Counted from the stretch's first letter, positions 52,920-62,073 are shown. The stretch: DNA of 64,000 nt from Dyadobacter alkalitolerans DSM 23607 (GCF_000428845.1 NZ_AUAS01000004.1:372001-436000), one strand, 5' to 3'. The notes: a model not told the origin generated them from the letters alone. Program-made: numbers and translations.

Positions 52920-53171
52920 ATGAATGCTTTAAAGAAATATCTGGGCGTGGTATGGATGCTGCTGGGACCCATTATCATTATTTTCCTCTTCATGCAGGCT
53001 ATTGAAAAAATAGGGTTGGCAGCGGAAGGAATCGCACGGACAAACACAACATTGCAATGGTCAATCATCATCCTGATCTTCATCCCCATTTGCGCGGGAC
53101 TGGTAATTTTCGGCTATTATGGCTGGAAAGGCGAGTACGAGAAATTGCCCAGAAGTTCGGCGGATTTATAG
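52920..53171 (+). CDS. Small two-helix membrane protein next to the MHS transporter
   Basis: An 83-residue protein with two hydrophobic helices (about 8-27, YLGVVWMLLGPIIIIFLFM; and about 48-68, WSIIILIFIPICAGLVIFGY), and a short polar tail GWKGEYEKLP. Many Bacteroidota transporters of this type have such a partner, usually annotated as a DUF of unknown function (DUF6814-like, from memory, low certainty). It may be an accessory subunit. Confidence 0.75.
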   Translation: MNALKKYLGVVWMLLGPIIIIFLFMQAIEKIGLAAEGIARTNTTLQWSIIILIFIPICAGLVIFGYYGWKGEYEKLPRSSADL

Positions 53172-53278
53172 GAGGGAAGATTGCACAAACTTCTTCTTTT
53201 GTGGATTTGGTGCTTGTTAACATGAATTTGTCGGGATAGTTTTTATTTTTGACGATCTCATCATACAAGCCAATAACC

Positions 53279-54463
53279 ATGAAAGAGGAAGTTTTTATTT
53301 TGTCCGCAGCCCGAACGCCGATAGGCAGTTTCGGCGGAAGTTTGTCTGCTGTTCAGGCTACAAAGCTGGGTGCAACGGCCATTCAGGGCGCTGTTGAAAA
53401 AGCGGGTGTCTCTTCGGAGCAGGTTCAGGAAGTGATCATGGGCAATGTGATTTCGGCCAATCTGGGTCAGGCGCCTGCACGTCAGGCGGCGCTATATGCC
53501 GGTTTGCCTTCCGGCGTGATCTGCACGACGGTTAATAAGGTGTGTGCTTCGGGCATGAAGGCCGTGGTTTTCGGGGCACAATCTATCCGGCTGGGCGACG
53601 CGGATCTGGTGGTGGCAGGTGGGATGGAGAGCATGTCGCAAGTGCCCTATTATCTGCCCAAAGCCCGGAATGGTTACGGGTATGGCAACGGCGAGATCAT
53701 TGATGGATTGCTGAAAGATGGTTTGGTGGACGTTTACGACCAGATCGGAATGGGCGTTTGCGGTGACCGGACGGCTGAAAAATATGAGATTTCAAGAGAG
53801 GAGCAGGATGCTTTTGCCATCCGGTCCTATACAAAAAGTGCAGAGTCGACGGCAAGCGGCTTTTTTAAATATGAAATAGCAGCTGTGGAAGTGCCTTCGC
53901 CAAAGGGTGGAGAGCCTGCGATTGTTTCTGAGGATGAGGAATTTAAAAAAGTAAAGTTTGAAAAAATCCCTTTTCTTAAACCTGCTTTTTCCAAAGACGG
54001 AACAGTGACTGCGGCAAATGCTTCCACCATTAATGATGGCGCTTCGGCATTGGTTATTGCAGGAGGAGAATTTGTTAAAAATAACAACATTACACCCCGA
54101 GCCAGGATCGTCGCCTATGCCGACGCGGAACAGGAACCGGCCTGGTTTACGACAACGCCCGTTCTGGCCACTCAAAAAGTTTTGAAAAAGGCCGGAATGT
54201 CACTTTCCCAGATTGATTATTTTGAAGTGAATGAGGCGTTTGCCGTGGTGGCGCTGGCTTACATTAAAATGCTGGAACTTGATCTGGAGAAGGTCAATGT
54301 CTTTGGAGGCGCCGTTTCACTCGGCCATCCGCTGGGTTCCTCGGGATCGCGGATCATCACGACATTACTTTCCGTTTTGGAGCAAAAGAATGGACGATAT
54401 GGCCTGGCAGCGATCTGCAACGGCGGCGGCGGCGCGTCGGCAATTATAGTTGAAAGATTGTAG
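53279..54463 (+). CDS. Acetyl-CoA C-acyltransferase (thiolase)
   Basis: Condenses or cleaves acyl-CoA thioesters in the cytoplasm. It has 394 residues from the ATG at 53279; the track frame opens 10 codons upstream. The catalytic residues are C89 (NKVCASGMKAV), H350 (AVSLGHPLGSSG) and C380 (AAICNGGGGAS). The acetoacetyl-CoA thiolase-type N-terminus (SAARTPIGSFGG) suggests short-chain substrates. No other fatty acid or butyrate genes adjoin, so the pathway is unclear; it could serve ketone body, isoleucine or polyhydroxybutyrate metabolism. Confidence 0.92.
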   Translation: MKEEVFILSAARTPIGSFGGSLSAVQATKLGATAIQGAVEKAGVSSEQVQEVIMGNVISANLGQAPARQAALYAGLPSGVICTTVNKVCASGMKAVVFGAQSIRLGDADLVVAGGMESMSQVPYYLPKARNGYGYGNGEIIDGLLKDGLVDVYDQIGMGVCGDRTAEKYEISREEQDAFAIRSYTKSAESTASGFFKYEIAAVEVPSPKGGEPAIVSEDEEFKKVKFEKIPFLKPAFSKDGTVTAANASTINDGASALVIAGGEFVKNNNITPRARIVAYADAEQEPAWFTTTPVLATQKVLKKAGMSLSQIDYFEVNEAFAVVALAYIKMLELDLEKVNVFGGAVSLGHPLGSSGSRIITTLLSVLEQKNGRYGLAAICNGGGGASAIIVERL

Positions 54464-54468
54464 GAAAA

Positions 54469-54972
54469 TTAGCGGATAAGGACTTTGAGGCGGTTGTAAA
54501 ATCCTGTGCTTTTGAAGGTAAAGGTTTTGTGCAAAATATAATTACTCACAAAGCTAAAACCCATTCCCGACACATATGAGCCCATTTCGGTGATGTTAAC
54601 TTGCTTTTTACCAAATGGAAGCTTCACAATGTAAATGTCCATGCCCAAAACTTCGGTCGCCAGCTTGAATGATCCTAATGTGAAAATCTTCGTGACGCCC
54701 AGTGATATTAAAGCAACGATTAAGAACTTCACCATTTCCCGGCGCGTCTGGTTGCTGCGGCGTGCGTCAAATGCAAATAATTTGGTAAGGATAAAACCGA
54801 CAACAAATCCGACTAAATAAGACAATGTGATGGACTCACTCCATGTCACATCGAACCAATCCTGGATTAAACTGCTTGAAACAAGTTGTATAACTGCCCC
54901 GGTGCCCGCAACAAGAAAATACGCTATTAAATCTTTGGCATTGAGAATTTTATCCTGCTTTACTTGGGCCAC
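54469..54972 (-). CDS. GtrA-family membrane protein
   Basis: A 167-residue four-helix membrane protein. GtrA-like proteins flip or assist flipping of lipid-linked sugars in surface polysaccharide synthesis. The motif SYLVGFVVGFILTKLFAFD (the GtrA helix 2-3 pattern with a conserved Lys-Phe-Ala-Phe) is visible, and the C-terminus has NYILHKTFTFKSTG. It starts at a GTG (54972). The gene is convergent with thiolase, with only 5 nt between the stops. Confidence 0.8.
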   Translation of the reverse strand: MAQVKQDKILNAKDLIAYFLVAGTGAVIQLVSSSLIQDWFDVTWSESITLSYLVGFVVGFILTKLFAFDARRSNQTRREMVKFLIVALISLGVTKIFTLGSFKLATEVLGMDIYIVKLPFGKKQVNITEMGSYVSGMGFSFVSNYILHKTFTFKSTGFYNRLKVLIR

Positions 54973-55135
54973 TTGAGAGTTGGTTAATGGACTGCCGGGA
55001 ACAATTGTGGCCCAATATTAGAAAGAAAATGATCCTGAAACAAAAGCAGAATCGTAATTTGAGCAACTGGAAATGGAAGGCAATGTCATTGTTATGGCAC
55101 TATTTTTGTCCTCTTTACAATTTTGAATAGTGATT

Positions 55136-55654
55136 ATGAAAAGATTTCTTGCGCTCGTTTCGCTCTTTTTTACTACATCTCCTGCCTTTGCCCAAACTCA
55201 AAAATGGGCCGTCGGATTTGAAGTTGGTGAGCCCATCGCCGTCAGTATTCGTAAATACGGCGAACGTAATGCGCTGGATATCAGCATTGGAACGTACATT
55301 GGGTTGTTCAAAAGCAAAGATAATTACAAAGTTAGCAATGACGATCTGGGCGGTGTAGGCGTTATGTTCAATGGGACGTATCTTTGGTATGCGCCGTTTT
55401 TTAACGAACGGATGATTGCGTATGCGGGTCCGGGTGTGCAGGTGAATTCGCGAAGATATTACCCAGACCGAAATGTAAAATCAGTGTATACAACCAACAT
55501 TTCGACAGGGCCGTCGGTCACAGCGGGGCTGGAATTCTTTTTCTCACAGAAACCTGCTTCGTTTTTCGTAGAAGGCGGTGGTTATCTCGAATTGATCCCC
55601 AAGTTCTTTTACTTCAATCCCAATCTGAGCATTGGATTAAGACACAACTTTTAA
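55136..55654 (+). CDS. Small exported outer-membrane beta-barrel-like protein
   Basis: A 172-residue protein with a signal peptide (residues 1-18, cleavage near AFAQ) and a mature portion of alternating strands (KWAVGFEVGEPIAVSIRKYG, GVQVNSRRYYP, GPSVTAGLEFFF) ending in LSIGLRHNF, a terminal aromatic typical of outer-membrane barrels. No specific family is recognised. Followed after 11 nt by a lipoprotein gene, so probably one operon. Confidence 0.65.
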   Translation: MKRFLALVSLFFTTSPAFAQTQKWAVGFEVGEPIAVSIRKYGERNALDISIGTYIGLFKSKDNYKVSNDDLGGVGVMFNGTYLWYAPFFNERMIAYAGPGVQVNSRRYYPDRNVKSVYTTNISTGPSVTAGLEFFFSQKPASFFVEGGGYLELIPKFFYFNPNLSIGLRHNF

Positions 55655-55665
55655 CAACAAAAACC

Positions 55666-56202
55666 GTGAAAAACATTTATCTGATCTGCTGTATGGCCGC
55701 TTTGACGGTGATCGGCTCATCGTGCTCCCAGCAATTACAACGTCGCTACGACCAGCGCCACGGCACATCTTCCGGCAGTACTGATGCTTCCCACCGTTCG
55801 TATGACAGCGATTATCGCTCCAATAACGGCACGTACAAAAGGGATTATGACCGCGTTCTCAACGAAACGCCGCGTAACGATAATGCGGCTTCCTCCGGAA
55901 GCGCCGATTACAACCAGCAACTGCTCGCCCAATATCAGGAAATGGACAAGCTGGGCGAAGTGGTGTTGTATGAACTGGACAACCTGGAAAGCTGCTATAA
56001 TGTGCTGATCAACGAATACCGGACGGCCAAATCTTCCCAAAAAGGCGTTCTGGCGGATCAGCTGGACAGGATTAGCGCGGATCAACTGGTTCTTTACAGG
56101 GCGTATACCAACATTTACCGCAATGGCAAAACCAATTGGGCTTCTGTAAAACGGGATGTCGAGAATGATCTGCGATCGGTTCGGCGTGTTGCGGATCGTT
56201 AG
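55666..56202 (+). CDS. Lipoprotein with helical C-terminal domain
   Basis: A 178-residue protein starting at a GTG. Lipobox GSSC (C20). Residues 25-80 are a low-complexity linker rich in Arg, Ser, Asp and Tyr (DYRSNNGTYKRDYDR), and residues 85-170 form a helical domain with ELDNLESCYNVLINEYRTAK. No family is recognised. It likely sits on the outer or inner membrane. Its stop codon abuts that of the convergent SMP-30 gene. Confidence 0.65.
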   Translation: MKNIYLICCMAALTVIGSSCSQQLQRRYDQRHGTSSGSTDASHRSYDSDYRSNNGTYKRDYDRVLNETPRNDNAASSGSADYNQQLLAQYQEMDKLGEVVLYELDNLESCYNVLINEYRTAKSSQKGVLADQLDRISADQLVLYRAYTNIYRNGKTNWASVKRDVENDLRSVRRVADR

Positions 56203-57216
56203 TTACCAGCCTGCGCCTCTGGTGTTTGTTTTGACCCTGCACACATAGCCATCCACGGTCATATATAATGTAGAGCCGTCATTTCCCCAGGCACAGTTGG
56301 AGGTCAGTTCGCCCATTTCGATCCTGCCAATCAGCTTTCCGGCCGGGGTGATGATGAGCATTCCGCCGGGGCCGGAGGACCAGAGGTTTCCGTCTTTGTC
56401 TATTTTCAAACCGTCGGGAAGGCCCGGTTTTTGGGCTTTTACCATGGGTGTAGCGTCGTAAATGAGTTTTCCTTTTCTTGTAACATTGCCGCTCTCATCT
56501 ACCTGATAGGCCATGATTATGGCTTTTTCGGGATCGGACTGAGCAATGTAGAGGGTTTTTCCGTCAGGGGAAAAAGCGAGTCCGTTGGGCCTGGTAAGGT
56601 CCGGGATTTGCAGGCTTACTTTCCCGTCATGCGCAATGCGGTAAACGCCAAACTGTTTGGTTTCTCTGGTGGGGTCTTCATGCTTTTTTGCAAGCCCGTA
56701 AGGTGGATCGGTGAAGTAGTAACTGCCATTCGTATGCTCTGTCACGTCGTTTGGACTGTTGAACCGTTTGCCTTCGAAATGATCCGCAAGCGTAACTTTT
56801 CCACCCACTTTTAACGAAACAGCTGAAATGCGGCGATCCCCGTGCTCGCAGGAGACAAGCCGTCCTTTGCTGTCGATGATCAGCCCATTGCTGCCCGGCT
56901 CATCGCTGTAAACGCCCCTGCCTGTATAACCAGAAGGTTCCAGGAAGACCGACAGGCCGCTTTTTTCATCCCATTTATACACCTTGTTTTTAGGCACATC
57001 CGAAAATAGCAAAAAGCTGCTATCCTTCACCCAAACCGGCCCCTCGGACCATTCAAAACCCGAAGCAAGCACTTCGATTTTCGCGTCTTTGGCAAGCAGC
57101 TTCTCAAATGCAGGATCTTCGTAAATGATCTTTCCCATGGTGGGATACGATTTTTGGGCAAAACCAGATACCGAAAGCAATAGGAGAGAACATAGAAATG
57201 GCGCGCAAAGCTTCAT
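56203..57216 (-). CDS. Exported SMP-30/gluconolactonase family protein
   Basis: A 337-residue beta-propeller with signal residues 1-20 (cleavage near GFAQ). The SMP-30 core is seen in SGFEWSEGPVWVKDSSFLLF, FEGKRFNSPNDVTEHTNGSY, LTRPNGLAFSPDGKTLYIAQ and GLPDGLKIDKDGNLWSSGPG, with the calcium-binding Glu in EGPVW and Asn/Asp in SPNDV and PDGLK. These hydrolyse sugar lactones. It is 6 kb from the sugar-acid locus and not obviously in its operon, but may act on the same lactones. Confidence 0.85.
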   Translation of the reverse strand: MKLCAPFLCSLLLLSVSGFAQKSYPTMGKIIYEDPAFEKLLAKDAKIEVLASGFEWSEGPVWVKDSSFLLFSDVPKNKVYKWDEKSGLSVFLEPSGYTGRGVYSDEPGSNGLIIDSKGRLVSCEHGDRRISAVSLKVGGKVTLADHFEGKRFNSPNDVTEHTNGSYYFTDPPYGLAKKHEDPTRETKQFGVYRIAHDGKVSLQIPDLTRPNGLAFSPDGKTLYIAQSDPEKAIIMAYQVDESGNVTRKGKLIYDATPMVKAQKPGLPDGLKIDKDGNLWSSGPGGMLIITPAGKLIGRIEMGELTSNCAWGNDGSTLYMTVDGYVCRVKTNTRGAGW

Positions 57217-57292
57217 GATTCCGAAGATTATTTAGATTACAACCTGAATATGGAAGAAAGAAGCGGATACACCGCAACCTACTGTACGGATT

Positions 57293-58798
57293 TTACGAAT
57301 GAGAAGCCAGAATGAGGCTGCAATGGGGCGCGAGCTGCATGGTTTGTAAGATGCCCGAATGTTTCGGATCGGTTGAAAAAAGGATGTGCTTGAAGTCAGC
57401 TTTGTCTTGGGGCATCAGGATAGGCTTGTCGTAGCTGCTCAAATTATGGATGATTACCAACGACTTATCCACATGCGGCCGGAAATAGGAGAGCATCTGA
57501 TCGTCCTGCAGGCACACGCGGTGCAGGTTCGGCGCAAAGATCTGGCTCAGCGCCGGCTCGGCCTTCCGCAGATTTATCAATGTTTTGTAATGATTGTAAA
57601 CCGAATCCGGATCTTCCACTTGTACAGACAGCGGCACGACGGTTTCTATTTTTGAAAATTGCGCGTCAATCCAGCTGGTGCTTCCGCTGCTTTCCAGGTC
57701 ATCGGACCATATAAAAGGCTCCCTGATGTAAGGATCGGGCTTTGTGCCGAGCATGCCGATTTCTTCTCCGTAATAAATGTACGGCTGGCCGGGCAATGTG
57801 AGCAGAATGCTTGCGGCCATCTTGATTTTCGCCTTATTGTTGCCGGTGACACTCGCGATCCGGTCCTGATCATGGTTGGTGAGCATGATAGCGTCCACAA
57901 AAAGCGGATTATATTTTTCAAAAACCGCATAACTGGATTGCAGCTTTTCAACAATGTCTTCATCCTTTTCGCCGATAAGCATGCGTTGCAAAGCGAAACT
58001 GAGATCGAAATGGAAAGTAGCGTCCAGATAACGGAAATAGGGCGCTACCTCTTCCGTCTCCGCCCATACTTCACCGACCGTAAATGCATTCGGCTTAATA
58101 TCCTGCACCAGTTTTGAAAAAAATTGCCAGAATTCAACGCTTAAATGTTTTTCCCATTCCGGGTAAACGTGCCTGGCGGCATCGAGGCGAAAACCGTCCA
58201 CACCAACATCCACAAGCCAGAAACGAATAATTTTCTCCAGTTCTTCCCGCAATGCCTGCGAATGGTAATTGAGGTCGGGCATGCCTTTGTAAAACAGGCC
58301 GTAATACTTTTCCAAATCTTCGGGATTCTCGTGCCATGGATAAACCACCTGCGAATCGTCCGAGGTTTCCCTTTCTGAAATTCCCAGGGCTTCGATTTGT
58401 GTGGGCGTCATCCACCAGTAGAATTCGCGATAAGCGTTCGCCGCGTTTTTACGCGCTTCGGAAAACCATGGGTGGAGCGTGCTGGTGTGGTTAATGATCA
58501 GGTCGAGGTAAATTTCAATGCCCCGCTCACGCGCGCTGGCCAGCAGCTTTTTGAAATCATCCATTGTCCCGAATTCCGGTTCAATGGCATAATAATCCGT
58601 CACATCGTATTTATGATAACTGGGCGACGGATGGATCGGAGTGAGCCAGATAGCCTCTATGCCGAGGTCGGCCAGGTAATCCAGCTTTGATGTAATGCCA
58701 TTTAAGTCACCAATCCCGTCGCCGTTGGAATCGCAGAAAGAACGGACAAATATCTCGTAGCAAACCCTCGGAATAAATCTTGACTTGTCTGCAATCAT
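57293..58798 (-). CDS. GH13 alpha-amylase-family enzyme (trehalose synthase/glucosidase-like)
   Basis: A cytoplasmic 501-residue TIM-barrel enzyme with no signal peptide. Catalytic residues: nucleophile D206 (FRLDAARH), acid/base E243 (FTVGEVWAE), and D310 (TNHDQDRI). The NHD region and a domain B near 100-160 are typical of the trehalose synthase / oligo-1,6-glucosidase branch. The motif LDLIINHTS is the first conserved region. The substrate (trehalose, maltose, isomaltose) is not settled. Confidence 0.86.
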   Translation of the reverse strand: MIADKSRFIPRVCYEIFVRSFCDSNGDGIGDLNGITSKLDYLADLGIEAIWLTPIHPSPSYHKYDVTDYYAIEPEFGTMDDFKKLLASARERGIEIYLDLIINHTSTLHPWFSEARKNAANAYREFYWWMTPTQIEALGISERETSDDSQVVYPWHENPEDLEKYYGLFYKGMPDLNYHSQALREELEKIIRFWLVDVGVDGFRLDAARHVYPEWEKHLSVEFWQFFSKLVQDIKPNAFTVGEVWAETEEVAPYFRYLDATFHFDLSFALQRMLIGEKDEDIVEKLQSSYAVFEKYNPLFVDAIMLTNHDQDRIASVTGNNKAKIKMAASILLTLPGQPYIYYGEEIGMLGTKPDPYIREPFIWSDDLESSGSTSWIDAQFSKIETVVPLSVQVEDPDSVYNHYKTLINLRKAEPALSQIFAPNLHRVCLQDDQMLSYFRPHVDKSLVIIHNLSSYDKPILMPQDKADFKHILFSTDPKHSGILQTMQLAPHCSLILASHS

Positions 58799-58825
58799 AT
58801 GAATGTTGCCCGAAACCGGACCGGC

Positions 58826-59404
58826 TCAGCGGATGAAATAAGGTTTCAGCAATTTATAAACAATATGCACCGGTAAGCCCATAATCGTGTAAAATGATCC
58901 CTGAATTTTTTCAACTCCAACCATCCCGATCCATTCCTGGATGCCATAAGAACCAGCTTTGTCGAACGGTTGATATTGGTCAATGTAATGTGTTAACTCC
59001 CAATCTTCTAGTCTGCTGAGTGTCACTTCCGCAACATCTGAAACAGTTTGAATGCTGTTATCATCCAGCAAACTTACCGATGTAATCACCGTATGCGTTT
59101 TGCCGGACAGCTTTTGCAGCATTTGGAATGCCTCCTGAAAATTGGCCGGCTTTCCCAGGATTTCATGATCTGCGACCACAATCGTATCCGCGGTCAAGAC
59201 CATGTCGTCCGGCCGGAGGCCGCGGAACATTTCTGCCTTTTCCTTTGAAATATAATCTGCAACCGCTTCGGCTGGTAATGTGGCTGGAAATGTCTCGTCG
59301 GTTGGCAGCACTTCAACGGTAAAATCAAATCCTGCATCTGCCAGCAACTGCTTCCGGCGCGGTGAATTAGAGGCGAGTATGAGGGGTTTCTGTAACTGAA
59401 TCAT
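58826..59404 (-). CDS. maf: Maf-family nucleoside triphosphate pyrophosphatase
   Basis: Hydrolyses non-canonical or dTTP/UTP nucleotides to monophosphates, protecting DNA. 192 residues, full length. The signature SNSPRRKQLLADAGF is followed by the catalytic Asp in LTADTIVV. The family loop KAGSYGIQEW near residue 150 marks the dTTPase/UTPase YhdE-like group. It ends 27 nt after the GH13 start, so co-transcription is possible. Confidence 0.93.
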   Translation of the reverse strand: MIQLQKPLILASNSPRRKQLLADAGFDFTVEVLPTDETFPATLPAEAVADYISKEKAEMFRGLRPDDMVLTADTIVVADHEILGKPANFQEAFQMLQKLSGKTHTVITSVSLLDDNSIQTVSDVAEVTLSRLEDWELTHYIDQYQPFDKAGSYGIQEWIGMVGVEKIQGSFYTIMGLPVHIVYKLLKPYFIR

Positions 59405-59520
59405 TTAAGGAAATTGAATTGGTGCTGATAATCAACGTGTTTGGCTTGCGTTGGTTGATATTTTAAAATTTCTTTCACATGCATGAACCATTCGCGAGAA
59501 TATTAATGTTATTACATTAA

Positions 59521-59532
59521 ATGTATATACAT
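59521..59532. promoter_or_regulatory. 12-bp palindrome, candidate MarR operator
   Basis: ATGTATATACAT is a perfect palindrome 24 nt before the MarR gene start, inside an A/T-rich promoter region with a second partial palindrome (AATGTTATTACATT) just upstream. MarR proteins often bind such sites in their own promoters. Confidence 0.4.
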
Positions 59533-59556
59533 CATAATTACATTTTGCCGTCAGCT

Positions 59557-60015
59557 ATGTCTATTGAAACTGATATAAAACAAAAAAAATTTCGAAGCGC
59601 CTACCAGCGACTCGCATTGAACCTCGTTTATACAACCAACTGGCTGGAATCCAAACAACTTGAATTTTTTAAAGGGCACGACATCACCAGCCAGCAATAT
59701 AATGTACTCCGGATCCTGCGCGGCCAGCAACAGAACCCGGTCAAGGTAAGTGACATTACGGAAAGGATGTTGGATAAAAATTCTAATACATCGAGGTTAG
59801 TGGATAAGCTTTTGGCCAAAAACCTGGCGAAACGATCGTCCTGCCCCAACGACAGGCGCGCTGTGGATGTGTTGATTACTGAAGACGGCTTGAAATTGCT
59901 GGAAGAACTTGATCCGTTCGTAGAGGAATGGGAAAACCGTTTCAATGTGATTTCCAGCGAAGAAGCAGACCAGATCAGCGCTTTGCTTGACAAACTTCGG
60001 GAGTCAAATAAGTAA
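59557..60015 (+). CDS. MarR-family transcriptional regulator
   Basis: A 152-residue winged-HTH repressor. The open frame begins 12 codons upstream; the ATG at 59557 was chosen. The HTH lies about residues 55-80 (VKVSDITERMLDKNSNTSRLVDKLLAK) followed by the wing (KRSSCPNDRRAVDVLITEDG), whose DxRxxxVxLT pattern is diagnostic. It is directly upstream of yceI with a gap of about 60 nt; a regulatory link is likely but unproved. Confidence 0.9.
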   Translation: MSIETDIKQKKFRSAYQRLALNLVYTTNWLESKQLEFFKGHDITSQQYNVLRILRGQQQNPVKVSDITERMLDKNSNTSRLVDKLLAKNLAKRSSCPNDRRAVDVLITEDGLKLLEELDPFVEEWENRFNVISSEEADQISALLDKLRESNK

Positions 60016-60078
60016 TAATGAGCATGAATACCCAAAAATGAATAACCCAATAATTTAATTACAATTAATTAATCCAAA

Positions 60079-60702
60079 ATGAAAACTACAATGAAATCCG
60101 TTAAATTCTTCCTCGCTTCTATTGCTGTGGCTTTGTTTGTATCAGGCTCTGTTTCAGCTGATGACAAAGTTAAAAAAGCAACTAATCTGAAAGTAAACAC
60201 CTCAAAAAGTGAGCTTACCTGGGTAGGCAAAAAGGTAACTGGTGAGCATACAGGCAAAATCGCTCTGAAAGAAGGCACTATCATCATGGACGGCGCTAAA
60301 TTGACAGGCGGAAAATTCATTGCCGACCTGACCACGATTACAAACACCGATCTTACCGACAAAGAATACAATGGCAAGTTGATCGGCCACTTGAAATCTG
60401 ACGATTTTTTCAGCGTTGAAAAACACCCGACTGCAACATTCGTAGTAACGAAAGCGACACCAAAATCAACTGGCGTTTACGAAGTTACCGGCGACCTGAC
60501 GATCAAAGGCATTACAAAGCCAGTAACTTTTCCTGTAACTGTTAAAACAACGGCAACTGGTGCAGAGGCAACTGGCAAAATTGTTGTTGACCGTTCGAAA
60601 TATGATATCAAATACAACTCCAAGTCTTTCTTCGAAAACCTTGGTGACAAAATGATCAACGATGATTTCACAATTGACGTGAAATTGGTTGCTTCAAAAT
60701 AA
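60079..60702 (+). CDS. YceI-family periplasmic lipid-binding protein
   Basis: A 207-residue exported beta-barrel protein (lipocalin-like fold). The signal covers residues 1-27 (cleavage near SVSADD). The family motifs are SELTWVGKKVTGEHTGKI, GKFIADLTTITNTDL and YEVTGDLTIKGITKPVTFPV. YceI proteins bind isoprenoid quinones or lipids and are often induced by base or stress. Followed by a terminator. Confidence 0.92.
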   Translation: MKTTMKSVKFFLASIAVALFVSGSVSADDKVKKATNLKVNTSKSELTWVGKKVTGEHTGKIALKEGTIIMDGAKLTGGKFIADLTTITNTDLTDKEYNGKLIGHLKSDDFFSVEKHPTATFVVTKATPKSTGVYEVTGDLTIKGITKPVTFPVTVKTTATGAEATGKIVVDRSKYDIKYNSKSFFENLGDKMINDDFTIDVKLVASK

Positions 60703-60739
60703 TCAGCTGATTTTTAAGATTTTCATGGCTAAGATTGTT

Positions 60740-60779
60740 AACCTGTCCGACCTTTTGGTTGGGCAGGTTTTTGTTTTTT
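60740..60779 (+). terminator. Rho-independent terminator after yceI
   Basis: AACCTGTCCGACC pairs with GGTTGGGCAGGTT around a TTTT loop, then TTTTGTTTTTTA. It should stop the marR-yceI transcript before the convergent HsdR-N gene. Confidence 0.85.
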
Positions 60780-60791
60780 ATGCCAAAAAAA

Positions 60792-61241
60792 TCAGTTATT
60801 GAATTCCCTGTATTTCGGAAAATCATCCATAAAATGAATCTGTCCGTTCACCGCTTTGAAGCAATAGTGGGCCATGCCATTGGTAACAGCCAGATATTGG
60901 GGCTGTAATGTAAAATTGTAGCGGCTGATCTGTGCAAAGGTCGCATCATTTACAGTAATGAAAGGCGCTTTACATTCCACCAGCAGAAACGGCAGCGATT
61001 CGCCGGATAGAACCATGATGTCCGTCCGTTTCGCTAATGTATTGTATTGCAGGCCCGTTTCTACGGCGAAGAGGGATTTAGGATAACCATATTCTGTGAT
61101 CAGCAAATGAATAAAATGCTGCCTTACCCATTCCTCCGGCGTGAGCGACACGAATTTCCTGCGTATAATGTCGAAGATATGCGGTTTCCCGTTAACGTGC
61201 TTAACTTTGTAAGCAAACGTCGGGAGGTTCAGAGATTCCAT
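60792..61241 (-). CDS. Orphan HsdR-N-type PD-(D/E)xK nuclease-fold protein
   Basis: A 149-residue protein resembling the N-terminal endonuclease domain of type I restriction HsdR subunits. A PD-(D/E)xK core is visible: D74 (RTDIMVL), then E89 and K91 in LVECKAP. The usual HsdR helicase parts, and HsdM/HsdS, are absent. Such stand-alone Bacteroidota proteins are common and their role is unknown; nuclease activity is not shown. Divergent to amn, 50 nt apart. Confidence 0.75.
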   Translation of the reverse strand: MESLNLPTFAYKVKHVNGKPHIFDIIRRKFVSLTPEEWVRQHFIHLLITEYGYPKSLFAVETGLQYNTLAKRTDIMVLSGESLPFLLVECKAPFITVNDATFAQISRYNFTLQPQYLAVTNGMAHYCFKAVNGQIHFMDDFPKYREFNN

Positions 61242-61291
61242 GAACGAAGATACACATCACAACAAATGCAGCCAATAAACTCATTGAATTC

Positions 61292-62065
61292 ATGACTACT
61301 AAGGAACAAATCGTCGAAAACTGGCTGCCGCGCTACACAGGCACGGCAGTTGAGGACTTCGGAAGTTACATTCTGCTGACCAACTTCGGGAATTACGTGA
61401 CCATGTTTGCGGAGAAATTCAATGTTGAGGTAAAGGGGCAGGGGCGTGCGATGCAAACGGCTACTGCTAAGGACATTACCATCATTAACTTCGGCATGGG
61501 AAGTCCTATGGCCGCCACAGTGATGGACCTTTTGTCTGCCATTAGTCCAAAAGCGGTCTTGTTTTTAGGTAAATGCGGCGGTTTGAAAAAGACCCAGGTA
61601 GGCGATCTTATTTTGCCCATCGCAGCCATCCGCGGGGAAGGAACCAGTGATGACTATATGCCTTCTGAAATTCCCGCATTACCCTCATTCCGGCTGCAAA
61701 GCACGGTTTCAGCAAGTATTGCCAAAAATAAAATGGATTACTGGACCGGGACTGTTTACACCACGAACCGGAGAATCTGGGAGCACGACGACAGCTTCAA
61801 AGAATATCTGCGCGATATCCGCGCTATGGCCATTGACATGGAGACGGCTACGATTTTTATTGTCGGTTTTGCCAATTCCATTCCGCATGGCGCATTGCTT
61901 TTGGTATCCGACAACCCGTTGGTTCCGGAAGGGGTAAAAACAGAGGAAAGTGATAAAAAAGTGACTACTAATTATGTCAAAATGCACCTTGAAATCGGAA
62001 TAGAATCATTGACTGAACTGGCAAGGTCCGGTGCGTCGGTGAAACATTTGCGATTTGAAAATTGA
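61292..62065 (+). CDS. amn: AMP nucleosidase
   Basis: Hydrolyses AMP to adenine and ribose 5-phosphate. 257 residues, the short Bacteroidota form without the N-terminal domain of the E. coli enzyme. The nucleoside phosphorylase fold is seen as TIINFGMGSPMAATVMDLL, then AVLFLGKCGGLK, and IDMETATIFIVGF with the ribose-binding Met-Glu. LLLVSDNPLVPEGVK supplies the catalytic Asp. Stop codon overlaps the first bases ahead of the haemoglobin gene. Confidence 0.93.
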   Translation: MTTKEQIVENWLPRYTGTAVEDFGSYILLTNFGNYVTMFAEKFNVEVKGQGRAMQTATAKDITIINFGMGSPMAATVMDLLSAISPKAVLFLGKCGGLKKTQVGDLILPIAAIRGEGTSDDYMPSEIPALPSFRLQSTVSASIAKNKMDYWTGTVYTTNRRIWEHDDSFKEYLRDIRAMAIDMETATIFIVGFANSIPHGALLLVSDNPLVPEGVKTEESDKKVTTNYVKMHLEIGIESLTELARSGASVKHLRFEN

Positions 62066-62073
62066 TCAGCAAA

